Of a stretch of DNA of 64,000 nt, positions 50,095-60,129 are shown piece by piece. Each line of letters opens with the position of its first letter. Position 1 is the first letter of the stretch. The notes below the pieces were generated by a model. It made no database searches, was not told where the DNA came from, and saw only the letters and a program-made list of their open reading frames with translations. The translations under genes were made by a program, and so were the position numbers. Location: the NCBI GenBank assembly GCA_963580285.1, contig OY757010.1, positions 68,408,406 through 68,472,405 on the forward strand. The letters are read 5' to 3'. This DNA comes from Lucinisca nassula. Its lineage: Eukaryota > Mollusca > Bivalvia > Lucinida > Lucinidae.

Positions 50095-50470
50095 TCCTAC
50101 TTAAGTGTTATTCAAACTTGACAGCAAAACTGGTGCCACACACACCTTTTATATTGTTAAATCTAATAGTCACATCATTTCCGCTTACCGTATTTACCAT
50201 TAAAATCTTAACATACTTGTTTCAAATTTGAACAAGTACAACTTCCCGATGTTGTGTCTAAAAAATAGCTGGAAGAGTGGCAAATGGTGTAGACACTGAT
50301 GAGATGCCACATACTGTGGCATCTCATCTGGGTTTACACTGTTCAGTTGGACGGTAAATGTGGTAACAGCACCATCACTCAGTTACCTTGATAAAAATTT
50401 AATCTTCTTTGATACTTACTGGGATGTTATATCATGCATTGAATGGCGTGTGGCCTACACGCGATCAATA
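50095..50470. repeat. Repeat N, copy 2
   Basis: Same ordered blocks as 47586-48130 without the MITE-P insertion; core hairpin at 50279-50345. Ends at GGCGTGTGGCCTACACGCG. Confidence 0.7.
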
Positions 50471-50817
50471 TATTTGAAAACTTCTCAAGTTTGTGGTTTC
50501 GATGAAGCAAGATCACAATAGTTAATAAGTTAATACCGCTGATGCTACAGTGTTCAATTAAATAGCTTGGTGCAGTATTATACAGTGCCAAGGAAAATTT
50601 AAGAGCAGACAACATTCTAGTTCTTTTTATCATTTTTCAAGGAAAAAGGGAAGAAATTTTTAATGCCAGACATCTCGCGAATATTACCCGCAAACTGATG
50701 TTTTGATGCTTAATGAAGCTTATTTAGGGTTTAAATGAGATATCCTAAATTAACAAACAACTTTGCTACTACATCAAATTGGAAAATTTGTAAACAAGTT
50801 ACAATTTTATGAACGTA

Positions 50818-50946
50818 GCTTTACTTACCATTCCAACGATACTTTTGAATTCGTCCCCCGACTTACACCGACCTTAACCCGCAAGCGCTTGAGTGAGCAA
50901 GATCCAAATTATCTCCCCTAGTCAAGCGCATGTATTTATCAGTTTA
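50818..50946. repeat. DIRS left inverted terminal repeat
   Basis: 129 bases, GCTTTACTTACCATTCCAAC to ATTTATCAGTTTA, exactly inverted at 56123-56251 as far as read. Confidence 0.93.
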
Positions 50947-51021
50947 TTAGGCGGGGAACTGAAAACGTTAACCCCAACCTAATCATTCCAGGAATTTCCC
51001 TGGGGTGGATGGTGGGAAACC

Positions 51022-51127
51022 TGGAATGGTAAGTAAAGCTACGTTCATAAAATTGTAACTTGTTTACAAATTTTCCAATTTCACTTCACTCCGCTTTACT
51101 TACCATTCCAACGATACTTTTGAATTC
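51022..51127. repeat. DIRS internal complementary region
   Basis: 51022-51081 is the reverse complement of 50776-50835; 51078-51127 is the reverse complement of 56217-56266. Together they spell the predicted junction of a circular intermediate. Confidence 0.93.
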
Positions 51128-51199
51128 CACAGATTCCAAAGCAGTCCTTCTATAAAGGGCGGAGAGTGGAAATTCCTAATATCGTTGTAGAGTAGTTCA

Positions 51200-51224
51200 A
51201 TATGATGATGATGATGATGATACT
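51200..51224 (+). repeat. (ATG)n microsatellite in the DIRS element
   Basis: Short run of ATGATGATGATGATG between the internal complementary region and the recombinase gene. Confidence 0.8.
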
Positions 51225-51549
51225 GATGAATCCTCACCCATGAACTGTATATGAAAATTCTCTCCTAGAGAATTATGCTGAATATTATAAGTTCTTTTTC
51301 AGCAAAGATGAATTGAATGAATACTTTATACACTATATCACAGTTGTCAGATCCTTCTGACATGTATATATATATATATTTAACCATATCTTGGTTTAAA
51401 ACCCCATGATACTCCTGTATCTACATGTATCCGTATCCCCAATACTCTGAGAATACAACCACTATTTCATATCACATTGTTCTGTATTTAAATTAAAACA
51501 ACATTCCAACGGAACCCGCCGGGATGATAATCTTTGTGATAAAATATAT

Positions 51550-52779
51550 TTATTGTTTTAAAACTTCAACCTCCAAATCCCTCAAGTAGAACTTTGTGAA
51601 AGTGGATTCCTTACTCCAGTCTGCTACCTCCAGAATGGATTTCATGGAAGCTCCTCTATAAAGAGCCCAAGTGGGACCAAGAGCCCGAGTAGAATGTGCT
51701 TTCACTTTCATGTTCTTGTCCTCATATGCCATTTTAATGGTCTGAACAATCCAATTTGAAATTGTTTGTGTGGACACAGCCTGATGAGGCTTATTGAGAG
51801 CTAAGAAAATTTTCCTTTCAGAAGGTCCATCAGATCTTTTCCTTAGAAACTGAGTTTTCTTCAAATAACAATACAATGCCCTTTTTGGGTCTAGGCGATA
51901 GTTTTCCTGGAAAGCAGGAACAAATATTTGAGAACCAAAATGTCTTTCTCTATCTTGTTTTGCCAGTCCCTGACGTATAAAAGTAACGCCTTTTTTCTGC
52001 ACCCTAACTGAGCCTTCGCCTAGCTTTAGCGACTGTAAATCTCCGCATCGTCTGAAAGTAGATATTGCCATGAGGAAAATAGTTTTGAAAGTAGTTATTT
52101 TCAGAGAAGCTTTGCTCAATGGCTCAAACGGTTCTTTTTGAAGCATATTCAAGACTAACTGCAAGTCCCATTCAGGCAGCAGCTTCACCTTAGGAGGTCT
52201 AGAATTAAAAACCCCTTTCAGCAGTCTGATTATATGAGGATGCTGACCTACTGGAATATTTCCTATAGGTTGCAATACTGCTGACAGCATAGATCTGTAG
52301 CCTGCAATAGTCCTATATTGCAAGCCACTGTTAAACAGTTCTGTCAAGAAATCTGCCACCTGAGTCAAAGATATAGAATAGGGATCAACCTGTTGTTCAT
52401 TACACCAGCTGCTGAATTTGTTAAATTTGCCCGTGTAATCCCTCTGTGTGCCCTGTCTCCAAGAGGCTGATAAGAGTTTTCTAGACTTGCTAGAAAATCC
52501 CTTTTCTTGGAAACTTCTGTCGATAGAAGCCAGGCATGCAGATTGAATACTTCTGGATTGGGATGATATATCATTGAATTTGGTTGTTGTAGGAGATTTG
52601 ACCAAAGAGGTAGTTTCCTCGGACAGGCTATTGATAGTTGCAGAAGATCTGTGTACCAATGTCTGCGGGGCCATTTTGGAGCTATTAGAATCACCTGGCA
52701 GCGAAACTGCTCCATATGTTTCAGGACTTTTGGGATCAAACAAATGGGAGGATAAGCATAAGCAAACATGTTTTCCCAT
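51550..52779 (-). CDS. DIRS tyrosine recombinase
   Basis: 409 residues if started at the ATG at 52779 (MGKHVC); a second candidate start is at 52674 (MAPQTL). The upstream same-frame extension is a shadow of the RT frame. An SAM-like N-terminal DNA-binding part begins near 52470 (SWRQGTQRDYTGKFNKF). The catalytic domain has the first Arg in TFRRCGDLQS (about 52040), HxxR in AHSTRALG (about 51690) and the nucleophile Tyr in FTKFYLRD (about 51590). It integrates the circular cDNA. It overlaps the end of the RT frame by about 415 bases, which is usual for DIRS elements. The frame is intact. Confidence 0.92.
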   Translation of the reverse strand: MGKHVCLCLSSHLFDPKSPETYGAVSLPGDSNSSKMAPQTLVHRSSATINSLSEETTSLVKSPTTTKFNDISSQSRSIQSACLASIDRSFQEKGFSSKSRKLLSASWRQGTQRDYTGKFNKFSSWCNEQQVDPYSISLTQVADFLTELFNSGLQYRTIAGYRSMLSAVLQPIGNIPVGQHPHIIRLLKGVFNSRPPKVKLLPEWDLQLVLNMLQKEPFEPLSKASLKITTFKTIFLMAISTFRRCGDLQSLKLGEGSVRVQKKGVTFIRQGLAKQDRERHFGSQIFVPAFQENYRLDPKRALYCYLKKTQFLRKRSDGPSERKIFLALNKPHQAVSTQTISNWIVQTIKMAYEDKNMKVKAHSTRALGPTWALYRGASMKSILEVADWSKESTFTKFYLRDLEVEVLKQ

Positions 52780-54650
52780 GAGATTGACAGAGCATCCAGA
52801 GCAAGGGCATCTTGATGTGGAATCCATGAACAAAATATCTGAGTCTGTTTGTTCTGTACTGAAGCGAACAGGTCTATCAGAGGAGCCCCCCATAAATGGA
52901 AAATTCTTTGGACTACCGATTTGTGTAGCATCCATTCTGTGGGCTGTATTTTGACTCGCGATAAATGATCTGCGAGAGTATTCCGGCAACCTAAAATATG
53001 GGCTGCTTTGATGTGCATGTTGTTTTGTATGGCCAAATTCCATAGATCCCAAGTCCTGTAACATAGGGGAGGAGATTTCGTGCCACCCTGTTTTGTGATG
53101 TACTGCACTACAGTGGTTGAGTCGCTTCTTACTAGCACAGTCTTGTTCTTTAGGATCGGAAGGAAATGTTTTATAGTGAGGAACACTGCCTCCAACTCCA
53201 AAAGATTGATGTGTAGTTTCTGTTGGGATTCTGACCATGTCCCCTGAATGTATTGATTGCCTACATGTCCCCCATACCCCTGTTTGGAAGCATCTGTAGT
53301 AATGGTCATTTGGGTGTGTTTCTGTTGTAAAGATCTGCCCCTCATGGTGTTCGCTGGATTTAACCACCATTGCAGATGAGATTTTAGATGTTGTGTAACT
53401 GGAATGGAAATCTCGAGATCCATACAGACCGGGCTCCAGAATGCTAAAAGGTGCAACTGAATGGGTCTCATGAAAAGACGTGCATTTGGTATCAATTCTA
53501 GGCATGATGCCATGATTCCCAACAAATGAAGAAAATCTTTTGCCCGATTTTGACCCCTGCATAAGTTCTTTACAGCAGAAACTAACTTCTTTATTCTTTC
53601 TGGAGTTGGAGTCACTATTCTCAGTGCAAAATGAAAACTGCCCCCTATATATACTATTTCCTGTTTGGGTACTAGTTCCGATTTTTCTTTGTTTACTATG
53701 AAACCTAGTGAAGTCAGAAGACTTAGGCATCTCTCTCGATCTTGAAGCAGAAGCTTTCTGAGCTGATTGACGACCAACCAGTCGTCTAGGTAAGATGCTA
53801 GTCTGATGTTCTGGGTTCTTAAATTTGCTGCCACGACCGACATTACCTTTGTAAAGACCCTTGGAGCTGTTGTGGGTCCAAAGCATAGGCATTTCCACTG
53901 ATAACACTGGCCTGCTATGCAAAACCTGAGAAACTTTCTGTGGCTCCGAAAAATTGGAATATGTAGATATGCCTCGCTTAAATCTAGAGAGATTGCCCAG
54001 TCGTTTGGCTTCACCAGATTCAAAACCTTTGTCATGGTGTCCATTTTGAAATGTTCTTTCTTCAGATACCTGTTCAAGGGTCTCAGATTTATCACCGGCC
54101 TCATTTTCCCATTCTTTTTTGGAACTAGGAAAAAGGTGCTGTAGAAACCGTATTCTCTCTCGTTCATGGGTACCGTTTCTATAGCATCTTTTCTTAATAA
54201 TTCTGCCACTTCGGCTTTTAATAAATCTAAATCTTTCCTTGGGACTGAGGTTTCTCTTATCCCTGACCGAGGTGGTTTTTGAATGAACTCGAGTTTGTGA
54301 CCCTCTTCTATTACAGATAATACCCACTGGTCGTCTGTAATTTTTTTCCAATATTCTAGGAAATATCTGAGGCGACCCCCAACAGGTATCTGAGGACATT
54401 GTTGGTAAAACTGTACCTGCGAGTCATTTTCTTTTATTAGGGATCCGAAAGGAACCAGCAGTGTCCTTGGCGGTCTTTCCCTTGTAGTCATAAGAGGATT
54501 TCTTATCCCCATTGTAACGACTGTACGAGGAATAGGATCTAGGCTTGTACGACGACTTGTTTGAGTAGTCCATACGTTGACGTTTATTTCCCCACACGTT
54601 CTTGCCGTCATAAGATTTTCTTTTGCGAGAATGCTCAGTTTTGGAATCAA
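52365..54650 (-). CDS. DIRS reverse transcriptase, RNase H and methyltransferase-like polyprotein
   Basis: 761 residues. The first about 85 residues overlap the gag frame and may not be translated as shown. RT: MRPVINLRPLNRYLKKEHFK, catalytic SLDLSEAYLHIP and SYLDDWLVVNQ (YLDD, about 53780). RNase H: TTDASKQGYGGH, ELEAVFLTIK, VRSDSTTVVQYI and a closing ADHLSR. C-terminal region IDLFASVQN, ALDALSISW, YAYPPICLI, ILIAPKWPRRHWY corresponds to the part annotated as putative methyltransferase in DIRS proteins. It copies element RNA into DNA. The true start (frameshift or re-initiation after gag) cannot be set from sequence. Confidence 0.93.
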   Translation of the reverse strand: MIPKLSILAKENLMTARTCGEINVNVWTTQTSRRTSLDPIPRTVVTMGIRNPLMTTRERPPRTLLVPFGSLIKENDSQVQFYQQCPQIPVGGRLRYFLEYWKKITDDQWVLSVIEEGHKLEFIQKPPRSGIRETSVPRKDLDLLKAEVAELLRKDAIETVPMNEREYGFYSTFFLVPKKNGKMRPVINLRPLNRYLKKEHFKMDTMTKVLNLVKPNDWAISLDLSEAYLHIPIFRSHRKFLRFCIAGQCYQWKCLCFGPTTAPRVFTKVMSVVAANLRTQNIRLASYLDDWLVVNQLRKLLLQDRERCLSLLTSLGFIVNKEKSELVPKQEIVYIGGSFHFALRIVTPTPERIKKLVSAVKNLCRGQNRAKDFLHLLGIMASCLELIPNARLFMRPIQLHLLAFWSPVCMDLEISIPVTQHLKSHLQWWLNPANTMRGRSLQQKHTQMTITTDASKQGYGGHVGNQYIQGTWSESQQKLHINLLELEAVFLTIKHFLPILKNKTVLVRSDSTTVVQYITKQGGTKSPPLCYRTWDLWNLAIQNNMHIKAAHILGCRNTLADHLSRVKIQPTEWMLHKSVVQRIFHLWGAPLIDLFASVQNKQTQIFCSWIPHQDALALDALSISWENMFAYAYPPICLIPKVLKHMEQFRCQVILIAPKWPRRHWYTDLLQLSIACPRKLPLWSNLLQQPNSMIYHPNPEVFNLHAWLLSTEVSKKRDFLASLENSYQPLGDRAHRGITRANLTNSAAGVMNNRLIPILYL

Positions 54651-56007
54651 AGTCTGGTACCAGATCCGATAACTGTTCTTTCTGCTCCTTTCGTTTCTTT
54701 AAATTCTCCTCTAAACCCTTGCCGAAAACCCCATCTCCAGTTAGTGGCAAGTATAGGACTTTAGCTTGAACGTCTTTCAAGTTATTAAGGCCTGTATCAG
54801 AAGCGGCCGCCTTCCGTCGAATAATATGGTGAAATGCCCCAGAGCGACCAACTTGATCCAAGGCTTTAGTAGCCATGGCGAAGATGTCCCGTACTGACTG
54901 AATTGCACTATCTATGTTAATGTTCTCTGACTGAAGCTTATTCAGCAAAGTCCCAAGTGCCTGCTGAATAAAAGAGATAGAAATCAACCCATATCTAGCA
55001 GCTATCTGTCCCTGATATGCAACACTTTCGATTGATTTAAGAGGTTGTGAAGCTAATTGTCTGCTCTTTCCCCAGCCTTTCACTGACTTATTTCCATGTT
55101 TCTTACACAACATAGGTTCTAACAATTCATCAAGGCTTGGAACCTGTAACAAGGTTGCAGAACTTTCATGGACCGGAAAAACAGATTTATATTCTTCCTT
55201 GTAAGCCGACAGTTTTCCTGGATTTTCACAGCGCCATGATTTGGCCAAAATATCAATCTGAGACTGATCAAGGCAGATGCCCGATTCACTTGTCTGTTTC
55301 AAACCTGCATCTTCACCGAATAAACCCGAGAGAACATTTTGAGTCTTATCCACTGATGTCTCCCCAAGATACTGACAAAAACGTTTGGATTTCTGGTTTT
55401 CAACACATGACCCCAATGTATCTGCACTATGACAGGACTTCGAATCATCGTCACTATCTGACATAAGCCCCAACGAGTCTTTCTCTCTCTGCCCTGGTGT
55501 TAAAGATAACAAATCATCTGGCCTTTCCTGTTGTGTTTCAAATTCTCTGTCCAAGCCATTTTCAAGTGAAATGAGAGGTCTACGTGTCCCTGAAGGACCG
55601 GTTACCTCCGAAACAGGTCCACGCACCCTTGAAGGGCAGTCATCCTGTGAAACAGGTATCTGACTGGCTGTTACAGCCCCAGTTTCCTGTTGACTTTGCG
55701 TTTTACTCAAACATTGCACAATCTGCAAAATTGAACCGAGTTGTTCCTCCATTTTCTTTTCCAAAGAATCCATGCGTTTGTCAACTGTCTCCTTCTTTTG
55801 GTCTTTCTTAGATTTATTTGAGGAAGACGATGATGTAGAACGAGACTTAGCCGCACTTGGCTTTCTCGAAGGTTTGTCATTACACGTGTCCTTCATGGCG
55901 GACGCCATTTGCAAATTTCCATTTCCGGTTTCGGATTCTTCACAACTGGCCTCAATTTCTCGTTGAATTTCCGCCGCCGAAATTGATGACACTTGTTTCT
56001 GAGACAT
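54424..56007 (-). CDS. DIRS gag-like protein
   Basis: 527 residues from the ATG at 56007 (MSQKQVSSISAAEIQREIEA); the frame is open 19 codons further upstream without a good start. A Ser/Lys-rich stretch is followed by a likely coiled coil (DKRMDSLEKKMEEQLGSILQ), then a central region (LNKLQSENINIDSAIQSVRD) and a strongly basic, Tyr/Ser-rich C-terminus (NKRQRMDYSNKSSYKPRSYS) suited to RNA binding. There is no CCHC knuckle. It precedes and overlaps RT by 227 bases. Named by position and composition, as DIRS gag proteins are poorly conserved. Confidence 0.82.
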   Translation of the reverse strand: MSQKQVSSISAAEIQREIEASCEESETGNGNLQMASAMKDTCNDKPSRKPSAAKSRSTSSSSSNKSKKDQKKETVDKRMDSLEKKMEEQLGSILQIVQCLSKTQSQQETGAVTASQIPVSQDDCPSRVRGPVSEVTGPSGTRRPLISLENGLDREFETQQERPDDLLSLTPGQREKDSLGLMSDSDDDSKSCHSADTLGSCVENQKSKRFCQYLGETSVDKTQNVLSGLFGEDAGLKQTSESGICLDQSQIDILAKSWRCENPGKLSAYKEEYKSVFPVHESSATLLQVPSLDELLEPMLCKKHGNKSVKGWGKSRQLASQPLKSIESVAYQGQIAARYGLISISFIQQALGTLLNKLQSENINIDSAIQSVRDIFAMATKALDQVGRSGAFHHIIRRKAAASDTGLNNLKDVQAKVLYLPLTGDGVFGKGLEENLKKRKEQKEQLSDLVPDFDSKTEHSRKRKSYDGKNVWGNKRQRMDYSNKSSYKPRSYSSYSRYNGDKKSSYDYKGKTAKDTAGSFRIPNKRK

Positions 56008-56122
56008 GACAATGCCTCCAATAGACTTACCAACCGATAACCGAAACTTAAAAAATTTAAACAATCTTCATTAGTTTAGTTCTATAAACAAAAGTCGATG
56101 TTTTCAGTTCCACGCCGGAAGA

Positions 56123-56251
56123 TAAACTGATAAATACATGCGCTTGACTAGGGGAGATAATTTGGATCTTGCTCACTCAAGCGCTTGCGGGTTAAGGTCG
56201 GTGTAAGTCGGGGGACGAATTCAAAAGTATCGTTGGAATGGTAAGTAAAGC
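56123..56251. repeat. DIRS right inverted terminal repeat
   Basis: TAAACTGATAAATACATGCG to GGAATGGTAAGTAAAGC; exact inverse of 50818-50946. This is the 5' end relative to the genes, so it should contain or adjoin the promoter. Confidence 0.93.
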
Positions 56252-56499
56252 GGAGTGAAGTGAAATGGGATATCCTGAACAGAATTTAAGGCAATTTCAT
56301 GGCAAAATTTAAATGTGTAATTGGAAGTAGAAATGTGTTTTTTTAGGGACAAGAAGAACTTTGCTCAGTCGATGGCATGCTATCGCAAATTCCCATGCTT
56401 CGGGCAGAGCCAGATATTACGCTGTTTTTGCAAGCCCTCATCATGTGAGGAAGCCATGTACCAAATTTGGTTGCATTGTGGCCAGTGGTTAAGGAGGAG

Positions 56500-56660
56500 A
56501 TAGCTTGACTGCTGCAGGAAATCTGATCAGGGTCTACACTGTTTGCCATTTCCTCTGCATCTATTGGACTCCTTGTTTGATCATGAAACAAATTTGTTAA
56601 AATTTTAGGAGAGTTACAGCAAGTTCTCAAGGTGTTAGAATTTTCAGGATTTTTACTGTA
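56500..56660. repeat. MITE-P copy
   Basis: One arm of the core (TCTGATCAGGGTCTACACTG, 56520-56545), TTTGATCATGAAACAAATTT, AGGAGAGTTACAGCAAGTTC. Confidence 0.6.
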
Positions 56661-57700
56661 GTTTAACCTATTTTAAAATGGGAAATCCCAAAACCCAGAT
56701 CAGATGTCGCAGATTATGTACAAGGCAAAAATTAAGGCACTGACAGTCCCGGAGGGTTAGACTTTTCTGAGTGTACCAGGCTGGGGGAATCCGAATGGAT
56801 TCTGTTGGACATATTCTTTCTTAAAAATGTAATTTAAAAGTGAAGGGATAAGCAAAAATCAAGTGGTCCATCAGATATGCCGCAGCTAATCATAACTGGT
56901 CCTGGTTCCGGACCACCAGACACAATCTTACTTTTAACTCCTAAAATTTTCACTTATATTTAAGTGAATGGATTCAATCGTCTAGTATTTTATGCTTTTT
57001 TTTTACAATTAAGGACAATTTAGGCCCTTTCAAAATTTGGGTCTACTTTAAACCCATAGTATACTGGAGGACTCTTCTTTTGCTTTATGTTGGACAAGTC
57101 CATTTGAAATTTAAGGGGTGTCCAGTCTATTTTTCTGTTTTTATTCTATTTTTGACAGAAAACCCTGTTAGCAAACAGTGCAGACCCTGATCAGATGCCG
57201 TTTTGGGGTTTCCTGAAAGGAAAGAATTTGCTCCTTGGCAGCAAATTCTTTTCTTTAAGAGCTGACGAGTCAAAGTTTAATTTTGAAAGAGTTACCTCCC
57301 ATGAAGTTGTATGGGTTAAACAGGGACACTGCTGTGCACAATGTTTTACAGGTGGACTTAGCTGTGCACTGGAATGGCTTCTCTAAAGTGGACCTTTTTC
57401 TTATGAAAATGCCCCCAAAATCATGATTTTTATAAATGATAAATTTATAAAGCCCTGTCAAGAATTGCGACAGCTGCAAAGCATTTATAAAACACCTTTC
57501 ATTGTGACCTTTAAGTAAGAAAAGAACACATAATAAACTGTTGCTCTCTCTTTCACATTTGTATGCAAATTAGTTATAATCATATTACCCAATAACCAGG
57601 TATCATCCAAAAATTTAAATTGGAGAAAAATCATCAGTTTTGAAGGGCAGTAATAATACACAGCTGGAAGATCGACTGGATCAGAAGTATGTAAAATTGT
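56661..57700. other. Stretch with MITE-C relics
   Basis: Fragments at 56665-56725 (AAATCCCAAAACCCAGATCA) and 57160-57225 (GCAAACAGTGCAGACCCTGA) are decayed core/MITE-C pieces. No gene is recognised. Confidence 0.45.
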
Positions 57701-58095
57701 ATCCACATGACAGGCTGTAATTCGTTCATAATATAACACAGTTTTGAATATAAAAGTGTAAAGACGGATTCCAAAAATGTATAGATTATATAGGAAAATA
57801 TGGTCATTTTTCCACATCATCTCTTCATTTCTGTTTGTGTATAACTGGGTCTGGTTGTTTAACTAACTGACAGTTTTTGGTTTGGACCCCAACAATTCAC
57901 CATATTTGCATTATTTGCTGGCTCCCAGCTTGCACCTTGTCAATATTGGAAAAACAGGTAACCAGACCCCCCTGACCTTTTAAGATCAGGGGGGTCTGGT
58001 TACCTGTTTTTCCAATGCTGATAACCTTCAGACTAGGAACCAGCAGATAATGCAAATAAGGTGAATAGTGATATAAAGGGGTTATGTTGTTTTTT
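57700..58095. repeat. MITE-J interrupted by a fold-back element
   Basis: Left part has AATATAACACAGTTTTGAAT, ATTCCAAAAATGTATAGATT and GTTTGGACCCCAACAATT; the right part resumes as GTGATATAAAGGGGTTATGT after the fold-back at 57897-58066. Confidence 0.65.
57897..58066. mobile_element. Fold-back MITE, 170 bp
   Basis: Two arms of about 80 bases. The inner 35 bases (GGAAAAACAGGTAACCAGAC and on) are perfect inverted repeats around CTTTTAAG; the outer parts (ATTCACC...TTTGCATTAT) are imperfect. Inserted in MITE-J. Confidence 0.85.
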
Positions 58096-58172
58096 TCACT
58101 TGATAATAATTATATATATAAAAAAAAAAGATCTTAGAATTTTATCTCCACATCATTGTGCTTCTGTTTGTC

Positions 58173-58463
58173 GGCCCCCGACCACCAGGGCATGAAGAAA
58201 TAGATGGGCCTTCCACTCAGAGCTGAATCTGACCTGCACACGAGTACTACTAAACCGCTTAGAGGATCTAAGCCTTTACAGGCAAAGCGGTGCGAGTCGG
58301 ACCATCATTGCTTATAAACCCTATTGGTTTCATTGGGCGGCAGGGCTTGAGATGTCATTTCATCTCAATGTCGGGTAAAAATCCCACAAAATTGGAAGCA
58401 ACTCTTCCAAAATGACCTTTACAATGTTGACGAGGATGTAAAATCTCAAATCAAACAAACAAA
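58173..58463 (+). repeat. SINE-A copy
   Basis: GGCCCCCGACCACCAGGGCA to CTCAAATCAAACAAACAAA with a small deletion after AGATGGG. Confidence 0.87.
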
Positions 58464-58675
58464 TTGTGCTTTTGTCTAACTTTTCCTAGACTTTAGCCAC
58501 CATATACAGGATATATTTAGGTTAAACTGTGCAGGATGATCCAGATCAGATGCCACATAATTGACTCACTGTGTCTGCATGATATTTTCTGTCAAAAATA
58601 TAATAAAAATATATGACAAATTGACTTGTCCAACATAAATACCAATGTCCACCAATATACAATGGGTTTAACCCC

Positions 58676-58764
58676 TTTTATCCCCCAACCGAATAGGTTC
58701 GGGGGATATAGAGATCAGCCTGGTGTCCGTCTGTCTGTCCGTCAGTCCATCCATCCATAGACGC
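58676..58764 (+). repeat. Leader module of the 150-bp array
   Basis: TCGGGGGATATAGAGATCAG then GTCCGTCTGTCTGTCCGTCA and (CCAT)n. This looks like the end of a mobile element from which the array extends. Confidence 0.5.
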
Positions 58765-60015
58765 AACCTTGTGATGGCCATAACTCCTAAACCCTTTGAG
58801 ATTCATTGATGGTTCTTAGCACACTTGTTCACAAGGCTGAGACAGCGTGTCATGTGCAAGAACCAGAACTCTGGATGCCATACTTTTTTAGTTATCTCCC
58901 CTTTTAATAAAATAGAATGACTACTTTGTGATGGCCATAACTCCAATACCCTTTGAGATATATTGATGGTACTTGGCACAGTTGTTCACAAGGCTGAGAC
59001 AGCGTGTCATGCACAAGAACCACAACTCTGGTTGGCATGGTTTTTGAGTTATCTCCCCTTCCAATAAAATAGAGTGGCTACCTTGTGCTGGCCATAACTC
59101 CAATACCCTTTAAGATATACTGATGATACCTGGCACAGTTGTTCACAAGGCCGAGACCATGTGTCATGCACAAGAACCACGTAACTCTGGGTGCCATGGT
59201 TTTTGAGTTATCTCCCCTTCAAATAATATAGAATCACTACCTTGTGATGGCCATATCACCAATACTCTTTGAGATATATTGATGGTACTTGGTACAGTTG
59301 TACATGAGGTTAAGCAGATGTGTCACGTGCAAGAACTACAACTCTGGGTGCCCTTGTTTTTATAAATTATCTCCCCTGACAATATAACCTTGTGATGGCC
59401 ATAACTCCAATACCCTTTGAGATATTTGATGATTCTTGGCATAATTGTATACAAGTTTGAGACGGGACTTCATGCCTAAGAACCACAACTCTGGGTGCTA
59501 TGATATTTTGAGTTATCTCTACTTCCAATAAAACGGTATGACCACCTTGTGATCTCCCAACCTCCAATACCCTTTGAGACATATTGGTGGTACTTGATGC
59601 AGATGTACATGAGGTTAAGCAGGTGTGTCATGCTCAAGAATTACAACTCTTGGTGCTCTGGTTTTTGAGTAATCTCCCCTGACAATATAACCTTGTGAAG
59701 GCCATTAGTCCAACACCCTTTGAGATATATTGAAGTGTATACAAGGTACAGAAGGGTGTCATGTGCAAGAACCACAACTGTTGGTGCTGTGGTATTTGAG
59801 TTATCTACCCTTCCAATATAACAGTATGACCAGTTTGTGATCCCCATATCTCCAATACCCTTTGAGACATATTGATGGTACTTTGTACAGAAATACATGA
59901 GCTTAAGCAGGCATGTCATTCGCAAGAACCGCAATTCTGAGTGCCCTGGTTTTTTAGTTATGTCCCCTGACAGTATAATTTTGTGATGGCCATAACTGCA
60001 ATACTTTTGTGATAT
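58765..60015 (+). repeat. Minisatellite-like array, about nine units of 147-160 bp
   Basis: Each unit contains TTGTGATGGCCATAACTCCA, TACCCTTTGAGATATATTGA, GTGTCATGTGCAAGAACCAC and GAGTTATCTCCCCTT. Starts recur near 58771, 58931, 59086, 59237, 59396, 59550, 59697, 59840 and 59987. Units diverge progressively. Confidence 0.9.
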
Positions 60016-60129
60016 ATTGCTGGTTTAATTCTGGTGTATGTTCTATTGGTGAACAATCTTCTGAAGGCCATATTGGCTTTTGGTCGGGGGATTTGCCATC
60101 TCTTCTGATGGCTATTTTTGTACTGGAAA

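Larger units (their letters stand above)
50776..56266 (-). mobile_element. Complete DIRS-type tyrosine-recombinase retrotransposon, 5.49 kb
   Basis: Order on the minus strand: terminal repeat, gag, RT/RNase H/methyltransferase-like, tyrosine recombinase, internal complementary region, terminal repeat. Coordinates were set by the internal complementary region, which is the reverse complement of the first 60 bases at the left end joined to the last 50 at the right end, overlapping by AAAT. All three frames are open. This class makes a circular DNA and integrates through its recombinase without target-site duplication. Confidence 0.95.

Noticed and set aside
51550..54399. A single 949-residue protein on the minus strand
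   Set aside because: Only the last about 400 residues resemble a protein (tyrosine recombinase). The earlier part is an off-frame shadow of the reverse transcriptase.
58765..60015. CRISPR-like array
   Set aside because: Units are 147-160 bp, similar throughout with no repeat/spacer alternation, in an animal genome.
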